From RUG11894 sp964344335 (lineage in GTDB: Bacteria; Bacillota; Clostridia; Peptostreptococcales; Anaerovoracaceae), in NCBI GenBank assembly GCA_964344335.1, contig CAYFMW010000024.1, positions 1 to 20,243 of the forward strand: a stretch of DNA of 20,243 nucleotides, in the 5' to 3' direction. Of this stretch, positions 8,045 to 14,712 are shown piece by piece; the stretch's first letter is position 1; every line of letters starts with the position of its first letter. The notes under the pieces are model-generated. The model ran no database searches. It was given only the letters and a program-made list of their open reading frames with translations, and was not told the DNA's origin. A program made the translations under genes and the position numbers.

Positions 8045-8054
8045 GGAGAACAAT

Positions 8055-10118
8055 ATGGGCAGCAGAATTTTGGCGGGGAGATACGAACTCCTGGAAAAGA
8101 TCGGCGAAGGAGGAATGGCGGTCGTATTTAAAGCGAGGGACAGACTGCTTTCGCGCTTCGTGGCCGTAAAAATATTGAGACCCGAGTATACGAAGGACTC
8201 CGTGTTCGTCGAGAGCTTCAGAAGAGAGTCGAGGACTGCGGCGAGCCTCGTGCACCCCAATATCGTAAATGTCTACGATGTCGGCAAGGAAGGAAATATA
8301 TACTACATAGTGATGGAGCTGATAGAGGGAAGGCCTCTCTCGGAAATAATCAAGGAAGAGGCTCCCATGGATCCTCATAAAGCCGTCGATATTGCAAAGC
8401 AGGTGGCCTCGGCGCTCTCTATGGCGCATAAGCATCAGCTCATTCACAGGGATGTTAAGCCCCACAATATAATGCTTACCAATGACGGCGGCATCGCCAA
8501 GATTACCGATTTCGGAATCGCAAAGGCGGTCAATACCGAGACCCTCGTCGGAGAGCAGAAGGAAGCGGTGATGGGTTCGGTCCATTACTTCTCGCCCGAA
8601 CAGGCAAGGGGCGGATATGTCGATGAAAAATCCGATATATATTCGCTGGGGATAGTCCTCTACGAGATGCTCACCGGAAAGGTCCCCTTCGACGGCGATA
8701 CGGCTGTTGCGGTAGCGGTCAAGCACATGAACGAGGAGATGGTTCCTCCCTCGCAGCTTCAGCCCGATATACCCAGCGATCTTGAAAATATCGTTATGAA
8801 GGCTACCAATAAGCTTCAGACCGGAAGGTACCGCAGCGCCGACGAGATGATAACCGCGCTGAATTTCGTTAAGTTTTCGAGATCCTCAGGCTCTAAAAAT
8901 GCTTCGGAACGCAATGCATCGGACAGATCTTCAAGGGGAGGCTCGCAGTCGGGCTTCTTCAACAGAAACCGCGGCGCGCAGGGCAACGAATCCCCCGCAA
9001 ATCCCGCGCAAAACGGCCCGCAGGAATCGGAAAATGGCGAGGAGAACGGATTCGATGGCGATTTGGAACCCGCGGAAAAGAAGGGTTTTAATTGGGCGTA
9101 CATCATAGTTATAATTCTGGCTATCGCGCTGGCTTTCCCCGCGAGCGGTCTGATTAAAAAAATTATAAGCTTTAAGGACAGCGGTATAATTAAGTCGGCC
9201 GAAGAGATTCGCGCTCCGGGTGTCTTAAATATGAGCGTGGAAGAAGCGAAAGCGCAGCTAACGGCACTGGGACTTTCTTTGGAAATAGAGTTCGAGCTTC
9301 AGAGTCCGGATTACCCGGCGGGAGTTATAATGAGTCAGGCTCCCACCGAAGGAGCAACGATAAAGAAGGGCCAGACTATAAAGGTAAGCGTAAGCAAGGG
9401 TGTCGTCGACGGGGAAGTGCCTTCCGTCGTCGGCAAGACTCTCAACAATGCGAGAATAACTTTAGAAACTTATAAATATGTCGTAAACGAGGTCATCGAA
9501 CAAATCGACGAAGAGGTACCTAAGGGCTCGGTCATATCCCAGAATCCTGTGGCCGGAACGCAGCTTCCTGCCGGATCTTTAGTGAACTTGGTGGTTTCCA
9601 AGGGCAGCGAAAAGGATGCTTCGCGGGACAGCTTGTATCTGACCGGTATGTCTCTGGAAGCGGCCCGGCAGACTTTGGCAGAACTTGAACTCGTCGAAGG
9701 TAACGTCAAATACGAAAACAGCGATACCGTGCCGGCGGATTGCATAATCAGCCAGGATCCGCCAGTCGGCAGGTCGCTGGAGAAGGGCGCGGTTGTAAAC
9801 ATGGTCGTAAGCAACGGCCCTGAAATTGTAATAGTCGATAATCCCGACGGCAGCATAGATACGAGCGCAGTAACGATTTGGGTAGAATACGCGAAGGCCG
9901 TTAACGAGGAATTCAAGATGACAATAACCGTCACCGATTCCGTCGGAAGTCCTCGCACTCCCTACAGTCAGGTTCCGCGCGTCAAGTCTACGGGCGGCGA
10001 GAATGTGAGCATCAAGGGCAGCGGTACGGAGGGTAAAATGTTGGTCTTCTTCGATAATGCTCTGGTCCACGAATACGCCATAGATTTCACTACCGGTGCG
10101 GTAGTGCAGATAAATTGA
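8055..10118 (+). CDS. prkC: PASTA-domain Ser/Thr protein kinase PrkC/StkP
   Basis: Membrane kinase that senses peptidoglycan fragments or lipid II and controls growth, division and germination in Gram-positive bacteria. The 687 residues are arranged as follows. The cytoplasmic kinase domain (about 9-270) has GEGGMAVVF, the ATP lysine K39, HRDVKPHN with catalytic D133, and DFG at 152-154. A Ser/Asn/Glu-rich linker covers about 275-342 and one transmembrane helix about 347-368. Three extracellular PASTA repeats (about 387-452, 453-520, 524-590) each end in a VSKG or VSNG signature. A C-terminal segment of about 95 residues is not PASTA and looks beta-rich. The start follows AGGGAG, which overlaps the prpC stop. 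The stop overlaps the rsgA ATG by one base. Confidence 0.96.
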   Translation: MGSRILAGRYELLEKIGEGGMAVVFKARDRLLSRFVAVKILRPEYTKDSVFVESFRRESRTAASLVHPNIVNVYDVGKEGNIYYIVMELIEGRPLSEIIKEEAPMDPHKAVDIAKQVASALSMAHKHQLIHRDVKPHNIMLTNDGGIAKITDFGIAKAVNTETLVGEQKEAVMGSVHYFSPEQARGGYVDEKSDIYSLGIVLYEMLTGKVPFDGDTAVAVAVKHMNEEMVPPSQLQPDIPSDLENIVMKATNKLQTGRYRSADEMITALNFVKFSRSSGSKNASERNASDRSSRGGSQSGFFNRNRGAQGNESPANPAQNGPQESENGEENGFDGDLEPAEKKGFNWAYIIVIILAIALAFPASGLIKKIISFKDSGIIKSAEEIRAPGVLNMSVEEAKAQLTALGLSLEIEFELQSPDYPAGVIMSQAPTEGATIKKGQTIKVSVSKGVVDGEVPSVVGKTLNNARITLETYKYVVNEVIEQIDEEVPKGSVISQNPVAGTQLPAGSLVNLVVSKGSEKDASRDSLYLTGMSLEAARQTLAELELVEGNVKYENSDTVPADCIISQDPPVGRSLEKGAVVNMVVSNGPEIVIVDNPDGSIDTSAVTIWVEYAKAVNEEFKMTITVTDSVGSPRTPYSQVPRVKSTGGENVSIKGSGTEGKMLVFFDNALVHEYAIDFTTGAVVQIN

Positions 10119-10981
10119 TGCGCGGAGTTGTACTCAAAGGCATAGCGGGATTCTACTATGTGCTCGCAGGCGGCGAGATTTACGAGTGCAAACCTCGCGG
10201 CATCTTTCGCAAGGACGGCGTGAGCCCCCTTGCCGGAGATAAAGTGGAGATATCCCTTCAGGAGGATGGTTCAGGTATTATAGAAGAGATACTTCCAAGG
10301 ATGAACAGCTTCTCAAGGCCACCTGTGGCAAATGTGGAGACAATGATTGTCGTGTCCTCGGGAAATCACCCCGAACCTAATTTCCCGCTCATGGACAGGC
10401 TCACGGTGATGGCGGAGAAAGCCGACTGCGAGATTGCAATCTGCGCTACTAAGGAAGACATTTCCGACGAGAGGGTTATGCAGCGCTTCAGAAATGTCTA
10501 CAGTCCGATCTACCCGGTCTTCGTGCTCAGCGCAGTGACGGGCAAGGGCATGGAGGATTTTCGCGAATTTCTGAAGGGCAAGCAGGCGGCGCTTGCGGGG
10601 GCTTCGGGTGTCGGAAAATCCACACTTTTAAATACTTTAATAGGAGAAGAGCGCAGCGAAACGGGAGAGATAAGCAGAAAGACATTGCGCGGGCGCCATA
10701 CGACCAGGCACAGCGAACTCTTCGATTGCGGAGATTTTAAGCTCTTCGATACTCCCGGCTTTACGAGCTTCGATCTTGAGGGTATAGAGGAAGCCGAGCT
10801 GGGGCAGCTCTTCCCGGAATTTGCACCGTATATTGCGGACTGCTATTTCAACGATTGCCGCCACCTTTCCGAACCCGGATGCGCGGTGCTTGCGGCCCTC
10901 TCGGAGAGGAAGATAAGCAGAAGAAGGTATGCGTCCTACGAGGGAATGATAGACTTTATACGCAGCATTCAGAAATATTAG
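10118..10981 (+). CDS. rsgA: Ribosome small-subunit GTPase RsgA (YloQ/CpgA)
   Basis: Circularly permuted GTPase that checks late 30S subunit maturation. The motif order is the permuted one: G4 (TKED) and G5 (SAVTGKG) come before G1 GASGVGKS (161-168), then the RHTTRH switch and G3 DTPGF (from D211). An N-terminal OB fold precedes them. The C-terminal zinc site is C242, C247, H249 and C255. The ATG at 10118 shares its first base with the prkC stop (TGATG) and gives 287 residues. A TTG three bases earlier is an alternative. The binding site is weak, so translation is probably coupled to prkC. The prpC-prkC-rsgA-rpe order is a classic Firmicutes cluster. Confidence 0.95.
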   Translation: MRGVVLKGIAGFYYVLAGGEIYECKPRGIFRKDGVSPLAGDKVEISLQEDGSGIIEEILPRMNSFSRPPVANVETMIVVSSGNHPEPNFPLMDRLTVMAEKADCEIAICATKEDISDERVMQRFRNVYSPIYPVFVLSAVTGKGMEDFREFLKGKQAALAGASGVGKSTLLNTLIGEERSETGEISRKTLRGRHTTRHSELFDCGDFKLFDTPGFTSFDLEGIEEAELGQLFPEFAPYIADCYFNDCRHLSEPGCAVLAALSERKISRRRYASYEGMIDFIRSIQKY

Positions 10982-10990
10982 GAGATTAAA

Positions 10991-11647
10991 ATGGCACAAC
11001 TGGCACCGTCGATTTTAACCGCGGATTTGACGAATCTGCGCGCGGAACTCGCTCGCCTGGAAGAGGGGGGAGCGGATCTTGTCCATCTTGATGTGATGGA
11101 CGGCTCCTTCGTACCGAATATTACATTCGGGCAGCCCGTAGTGAGGAGCATAGCAAAGGCGACGAAGCTGCCTTTGGATGTGCATCTTATGATAGTCCGC
11201 CCGGAGCTCTGTCTTGAGGAGTTCGTTACGCAGAGGACCGAGTATATAACCGTCCATGCGGAAGCCTGTCTGCATCTGCACAGGACGATTCAGCAGATAA
11301 AATCGCTAGGAGTAAAGGCCGGAGTTTCGCTCAATCCTGCAACGCCGCTTTCCACAATCGAATATGTGCTCGGCGAACTCGACATGGTGCTGATTATGTC
11401 CGTGAATCCCGGTTTTGGAGGGCAGAAGTTCATCGAGTCCACTTGGGAAAAATTGCGAACTCTGGACGCTATGAGGAAGGAAAAGAACCCCGAGCTGCTG
11501 ATTGAAGTGGACGGCGGGGTAAACCTCGGAAACGCCGCACAGCTTGCGGCTGCAGGCGCAGATATTTTGGTCGCCGGAAGCGCGGTCTTCTCCGGAGAAG
11601 ACGCTACGGAGAATGTCAGAAAATTCAGGGAAATACTTAAGGCTTAA
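10991..11647 (+). CDS. rpe: Ribulose-phosphate 3-epimerase
   Basis: Interconverts ribulose 5-phosphate and xylulose 5-phosphate in the pentose phosphate pathway. It is a TIM barrel of 218 residues, standard for the family. The N-terminus APSILTAD, the metal and catalytic segments HLDVMDGSFVPNITFG, DVHLM and EVDGG, and the phosphate loop region MSVNPGFGGQKF are all present. AGGAGA overlapping the rsgA stop serves as the binding site. It is the last gene of the run. The thiamine pyrophosphokinase gene that often follows rpe in Firmicutes is absent here, and the methionine operon comes next. Confidence 0.96.
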   Translation: MAQLAPSILTADLTNLRAELARLEEGGADLVHLDVMDGSFVPNITFGQPVVRSIAKATKLPLDVHLMIVRPELCLEEFVTQRTEYITVHAEACLHLHRTIQQIKSLGVKAGVSLNPATPLSTIEYVLGELDMVLIMSVNPGFGGQKFIESTWEKLRTLDAMRKEKNPELLIEVDGGVNLGNAAQLAAAGADILVAGSAVFSGEDATENVRKFREILKA

Positions 11648-11677
11648 GTCCTTCAAATTTCGCGAAGCTTTCTCGAA

Positions 11678-11740
11678 CAAAGCCGTATATAGCACCAGTG
11701 CTTTGATTATATTCCGATTTGGGTTTGTTATTTTTAAATT
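11678..11740 (+). terminator. Possible weak terminator after rpe
   Basis: CAAAGC (11678-11683) can pair with GCTTTG (11700-11705), or alternatively AGCAC with GTGCT (11691-11702). T-rich sequence follows at 11706-11745. The stems are short, so transcription of the rpe run may continue into the met leader. Confidence 0.25.
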
Positions 11741-11748
11741 TTTAGGGC

Positions 11749-11780
11749 TTGACAGTAACGCTTTAGAGTGTTAGTGTAAT
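11749..11780 (+). promoter_or_regulatory. metQNI promoter with a 20-bp spacer carrying a dyad
   Basis: TTGACA (11749-11754) is a perfect -35 box. The best -10 is TGTAAT (11775-11780), which leaves a 20-bp spacer, longer than the usual 17. The spacer contains TAACGCT-TTAG-AGTGTTA (11756-11773), a dyad with six of seven matching pairs. A long spacer with a central dyad is the hallmark of MerR-family activated promoters, but no MerR gene is visible here. A standard-spacing alternative -10 (TAGTGT, 11772-11777) matches poorly. Confidence 0.55.
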
Positions 11781-11804
11781 AACATATTTCGAAAGGATAT
11801 GCAG

Positions 11805-11900
11805 ATGACTCACTTTGCAGCAGACAAGATGATGATGATGGAAATGCGCATGGGCATGCGCATGTTTTGCTTGCAGGAGTCGGACGCTTTCCATCGTTAG
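11805..11900 (+). CDS. Methionine-rich leader peptide of the metQNI operon
   Basis: This is a 31-codon open frame, ATG at 11805 to TAG at 11898. AAAGGA (11792-11797) precedes it at 7-nt spacing, and the predicted transcription start is near 11787. Nine of the 31 residues are Met: the initiator, four in tandem at 9-12 (11829-11840), then residues 14, 16, 18 and 20, alternating with Glu, Arg and Gly. The remainder is MTHFAADK before and FCLQESDAFHR after. An intrinsic terminator follows 34 nt after the stop and metQ starts 114 nt after it. This matches trp/his-type leader peptides, so the likely role is sensing charged elongator tRNA-Met by ribosome stalling. An upstream in-frame ATG at 11799 is too close to the binding site. 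The reading frame is directly visible; the function is inferred. Confidence 0.82.
   Translation: MTHFAADKMMMMEMRMGMRMFCLQESDAFHR
11844..11863 (+). promoter_or_regulatory. Hairpin formed by the leader Met codons
   Basis: ATGCGCATG (11844-11852) and CATGCGCAT (11855-11863) are perfect inverted complements separated by GG. The same bases encode Met-Arg-Met-Gly-Met-Arg-Met. In attenuation terms this is the 1:2 hairpin. A ribosome stalled on the tandem Met codons at 11829-11840 would cover its left arm and free the right arm. Confidence 0.55.
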
Positions 11901-11904
11901 AGCA

Positions 11905-11919
11905 TAGCCCTAAGGGCTA
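11905..11919 (+). promoter_or_regulatory. Small hairpin just after the leader-peptide stop
   Basis: TAGCCC (11905-11910) and GGGCTA (11914-11919) form a 6-bp stem with loop TAA, five bases after the stop codon. It may act as a pause or spacer hairpin. It could coexist with either the terminator or the proposed antiterminator. Confidence 0.4.
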
Positions 11920-11933
11920 AAGAAGGAAGTTAT

Positions 11934-11970
11934 AACAGCGGACGGCACCGGCCTATCCGCTGTTTTTAAT
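11934..11970 (+). terminator. Attenuator terminator before metQ
   Basis: AACAGCGGA (11934-11942) and TCCGCTGTT (11956-11964) form a 9-bp stem. It encloses a second short stem, GGC-ACCG-GCC (11944-11953). The run TTTTT (11963-11967) follows directly. It is an intrinsic terminator lying between the leader peptide and metQ, so expression of metQNI requires read-through. Confidence 0.85.
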
Positions 11971-12014
11971 TGAAGATGGGTATGAGCCGGTAGCAAATTC
12001 AAAGGAGAGGAAAA

Positions 12015-12866
12015 ATGAAAAAAATCTTATCACTGATTATCGCAGCATTGCTGCTGGTAGGCCTGGCGGCCTGCGGAGACTCGGGCAAGAAGGGTGCAGC
12101 CATTCAGATTGCGGTTCCCAACGACACTACCAATGAAGCAAGGGCTTTCAAGATTCTCGAGGCCAACGGCATAATTAAGCTCAAGGAAGGCGCAGGAATT
12201 ACCGCGACCAAGAACGATATCGTGGAAAATCCGCATAATGTCGAGATCGTAGAAGCGGAGGCCGCGCAGCTTCCGAACATACTGAAGGATGTCGATTACG
12301 CCGTAATCAACAGCAATTATGCAATTTCAGCGGGACTTGATCCTCTAAAGGATTCTCTCGTACTTGAGGGAGCTTATTCTTCGTACAGCAACATTCTGGC
12401 TGTCAAGGAAGGCAACGAGAACGATCCCAAGGTAAAGGCTCTGGCTGCCGCGCTCGCCTCGAAGCAGGTCGCGGATTTCATAGCCAAGGAGTACGGCGGC
12501 TCGGTCGTGAGCGTAATTGCCAATCCCGGCGACGGATTCGACAGCTCTGTGGATTATGCGGCTCTGTCCGGACAGAAGATTACCGTTGCGGCCTCGCCCG
12601 TGCCCCACGCCGTTATTCTCTCGGTCTGCAAGGATATTCTGGCTGAGAAGAACATAACCCTCGATATTCAGGAGTTTACGGATTATGTAGTACCCAATAC
12701 TGTCGTCGACGACGGAACATTGGATGCGAACTACTTCCAGCATGAACCCTACCTCAACGATTTCAACGAGCAGCAGGGAACGAAGATCGTTACCGTTCTG
12801 CATGTCCATGTTGAGCCCATGGCCCTCTACGGCGGCAAGCAGAAGACTCTCGATCCTCTGAAGTAA
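12015..12866 (+). CDS. metQ: Methionine-binding lipoprotein MetQ, apparently circularly permuted
   Basis: Substrate-binding lipoprotein of the methionine ABC importer, with 283 residues. A signal peptide ends in lipobox LAAC (17-20), with lipidated C20. The order of the mature part is unusual. Residues 30-168 carry IAVPNDTTNEARAF, IIKLKEGAGITAT, DIVENPHN, EAEAAQLP and AVINSNYA, which form the C-terminal part of ordinary MetQ/NlpA proteins. Residues 188-283 carry ITVAASPVPHAVIL, FTDYVVPN, LDANYFQHEPYL, VEPMALY and LDPLK, which form the usual N-terminal part. A linker (about 169-187) joins the old ends, and the new ends lie between the usual LDELK and GATVAIPND segments. Signal peptide, frame and binding site (AAAGGAG, 12001-12007) are intact, so it is not a broken gene. 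The protein has only two Met residues. Genes metN and metI follow. Confidence 0.9.
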   Translation: MKKILSLIIAALLLVGLAACGDSGKKGAAIQIAVPNDTTNEARAFKILEANGIIKLKEGAGITATKNDIVENPHNVEIVEAEAAQLPNILKDVDYAVINSNYAISAGLDPLKDSLVLEGAYSSYSNILAVKEGNENDPKVKALAAALASKQVADFIAKEYGGSVVSVIANPGDGFDSSVDYAALSGQKITVAASPVPHAVILSVCKDILAEKNITLDIQEFTDYVVPNTVVDDGTLDANYFQHEPYLNDFNEQQGTKIVTVLHVHVEPMALYGGKQKTLDPLK

Positions 12867-12879
12867 TCGGGATTTTACG

Positions 12880-12909
12880 GGGGCTGCGAGCCTTTGGCGG
12901 AGCAGCCCC
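12880..12909 (+). other. Intergenic hairpin between metQ and metN
   Basis: GGGGCTGC (12880-12887) pairs with GCAGCCCC (12902-12909), and the loop holds a 3-bp GCC-TTT-GGC hairpin. No U-tract follows, so it is unlikely to terminate. Hairpins at this place in ABC importer operons often protect the binding-protein mRNA from 3' decay and raise its level over the transporter genes. That role is inferred here. Confidence 0.55.
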
Positions 12910-12948
12910 TGAATTATGAGATTCATTGCAATTAAAGAAGGAGCGGCG

Positions 12949-13953
12949 ATGATACGCATTGTAGAACTCAGCAAGACATTTGAATCGGCGGAAGGAGAGA
13001 TCGATGCCCTCAGAGATGTCAATATCGACATCGAAGAAGGCGCGATTTTCGGCATAATAGGCATGTCGGGAGCGGGGAAATCCACTCTTGTGCGCTGCAT
13101 AAACATGCTCGAAAGGCCCAGCGCGGGCAAGATCTTCGTCAACGGAACGGATATGGGAGCGCTGGATGCGGCGGGCCTTCGGAAGGCGCGCCGTGGCATA
13201 GCCATGATATTCCAGCAGTTCAATCTGCTCATGCAGAGGGACTGTCTGGCTAATGTGCGCTTTCCGCTGGAATTAGCGGGCCTTTCCGGCAGGAAGGCGA
13301 ACGAAAAGGCAAAGGAGCTTCTCGATTTGGTAGGGCTGCCGGACAAGGCGCGCGCCTATCCTGCTCAGCTTTCGGGCGGACAGATGCAGAGGGTTGCCAT
13401 CGCAAGAGCGCTGGCCACCGAGCCCAATGTGCTGCTCTGCGATGAGGCGACTTCCGCGCTCGACCCCAGCACGACTCATCAGATTTTATCGCTCATCAAG
13501 GATATAAATAGAAGGCTGGGGATAACAGTCGTCGTCATCACACATCAGATGAGCGTAGTCCAGGAAATTTGCGACAGAGTGGCGATTTTGGATGGCGGGA
13601 TGGTCGCGGAACAGGGGCTCGTAGCCGAGGTCTTCGCGGCACCCAAGTCCGATGCGGGGCGAAGACTGGTCTTTCCAGGGCGTCCGGATGCGCGGGTATC
13701 GGTCAGCGGCAACGACAGGCAACTTCGCATAGTCTTCAGGGATTCCAAGACAACCAGCACTCCGCTGGTTGCGACAATGGCGGTGGAGAAGGGGATAGTC
13801 GCGACGGTAATATACGCGAGCACCCAGCAGATTTCGGGCGATGTTTACGGCAGCATGCTCTTGGGCCTTCCTGCATCGAAATTCGAAGAGGCGATGGATT
13901 ATCTTTCATCCTTCGGAAATTTAACCGTGGAGGAGGTCACTGAAATTGTTTAA
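12949..13953 (+). CDS. metN: Methionine ABC importer ATP-binding protein MetN
   Basis: ATPase of the MetNIQ importer, peripheral on the inner face of the membrane. The ATG at 12949 follows AAGGAG (12938-12943) and gives 334 residues. An in-frame ATG 33 nt earlier lacks a binding site. Walker A is GMSGAGKS (38-45), the Q-loop is in IFQQFNLL, the signature is LSGGQ (141-145), Walker B is LLCDEATSALDP (D165, E166), and the switch His is H199. Residues about 250-334 form the C-terminal NIL domain, which in E. coli MetN binds methionine and inhibits transport when internal methionine is high. Its presence here implies a second, post-translational layer of methionine control. The stop overlaps metI by 8 nt. 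Confidence 0.95.
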   Translation: MIRIVELSKTFESAEGEIDALRDVNIDIEEGAIFGIIGMSGAGKSTLVRCINMLERPSAGKIFVNGTDMGALDAAGLRKARRGIAMIFQQFNLLMQRDCLANVRFPLELAGLSGRKANEKAKELLDLVGLPDKARAYPAQLSGGQMQRVAIARALATEPNVLLCDEATSALDPSTTHQILSLIKDINRRLGITVVVITHQMSVVQEICDRVAILDGGMVAEQGLVAEVFAAPKSDAGRRLVFPGRPDARVSVSGNDRQLRIVFRDSKTTSTPLVATMAVEKGIVATVIYASTQQISGDVYGSMLLGLPASKFEEAMDYLSSFGNLTVEEVTEIV

Positions 13954-14647
13954 CAATGTATTTACCGCGGAAGCCTGGCAGGAGATGCTTTTCTGCCTTA
14001 AAAACGAAATACCTTTCGCAATTTGGGAGACCCTTTACATAACGGTAGTTTCCACGGCCCTGGCTCTGCTGATAGGGCTCCCTCTGGGCGTGCTGCTCGT
14101 CGCCGGCGATAAGGACGGCGTTTTACCCTTGCCCGGGTGGCTCATGCATGCATTGAATTTTATTATAAACATACTCAGGTCGGTGCCCTTCCTTATATTG
14201 ATGATAATGGTCTTTCCGCTCTCGCGCCTTCTAATCGGGACCACGGTCGGCACAAAGGCGACAGCGGTGCCGCTCGTCGTCGCGGCTTTTCCTTACATAG
14301 CCAGGCTGATTGAGAGCAACATGAGGGAAATCGATCCTAATATAATCGAGGCGGCCCAGTCCATGGGCGCGTCGCCACTTCAAATTATATGGAAGGTGAT
14401 GATTCCGGAAGCGAAACCGGGACTCATAAACAGTGCGACGATCGCTTTGACCACCATCCTGGGGTATTCCGCCATGTCGGGCATAATCGGCGGTGGAGGA
14501 TTGGGACAGATAGCGATTAACTACGGTTATTACCGCTACCGCTACCTTACTATGTACCTCGCGGTCGCGATACTTATACTTATGGTTCAATTTTTCCAGA
14601 GCGCGGGAACCCGACTGAGCGTAAAATCCGACAAGAGGCTCAAATAG
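13946..14647 (+). CDS. metI: Methionine ABC importer permease MetI
   Basis: Membrane subunit of the methionine importer, 233 residues. It probably starts at TTG (13946), because AGGAGGT (13931-13937) lies 8 nt upstream and the family N-terminus is retained. The next in-frame Met, at 13985, would cut into the normal N-terminal region. About five membrane helices are visible (roughly residues 18-48, 62-85, 88-112, 150-178, 192-215). The EAA coupling motif EAAQSMGASPLQIIWKVMIP (about 133-152) contacts MetN. The gene overlaps the metN stop by 8 nt, so translation is coupled. No terminator follows before the rpsT promoter. Confidence 0.94.
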   Translation: MFNNVFTAEAWQEMLFCLKNEIPFAIWETLYITVVSTALALLIGLPLGVLLVAGDKDGVLPLPGWLMHALNFIINILRSVPFLILMIMVFPLSRLLIGTTVGTKATAVPLVVAAFPYIARLIESNMREIDPNIIEAAQSMGASPLQIIWKVMIPEAKPGLINSATIALTTILGYSAMSGIIGGGGLGQIAINYGYYRYRYLTMYLAVAILILMVQFFQSAGTRLSVKSDKRLK

Positions 14648-14650
14648 CGC

Positions 14651-14679
14651 TTGCAATGAATCTCGCAAGGTGATATAGT
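14651..14679 (+). promoter_or_regulatory. rpsT promoter
   Basis: TTGCAA (14651-14656) and TATAGT (14674-14679) are spaced by 17 bp, with an extended -10 TGA at 14671-14673. The start site would be near 14686. It begins 3 nt after the metI stop and gives rpsT its own transcript with a leader of about 27 nt. Confidence 0.7.
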
Positions 14680-14712
14680 TCAGCTTGATATTTTAGAAGT
14701 GGGGTGAAAATA

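Noticed and set aside
11944..11953. GGCACCG in the met attenuator loop resembles part of the T-box core (GGNACCG).
   Set aside because: The flanking T-box bases are missing. The motif lies in the terminator loop rather than upstream of it, and the leader has no stem I with a specifier loop. The leader is instead filled by a translated Met-rich frame.
11976..11993. Tiny frame (Met-Gly-Met-Ser-Arg) between the attenuator and metQ.
   Set aside because: It has five codons and no clear binding site, so chance is the simplest explanation, despite its two Met codons.
11781..12014. SAM riboswitch upstream of metQ.
   Set aside because: No S-box core sequences or characteristic four-way junction arms are recognisable, and the space is taken by the leader peptide and terminator.
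12345..13346. Long open frame of 333 codons on the - strand across metQ and metN.
   Set aside because: It is antisense to two well-identified genes, has no binding site or family motifs, and is a shadow of their codon usage.
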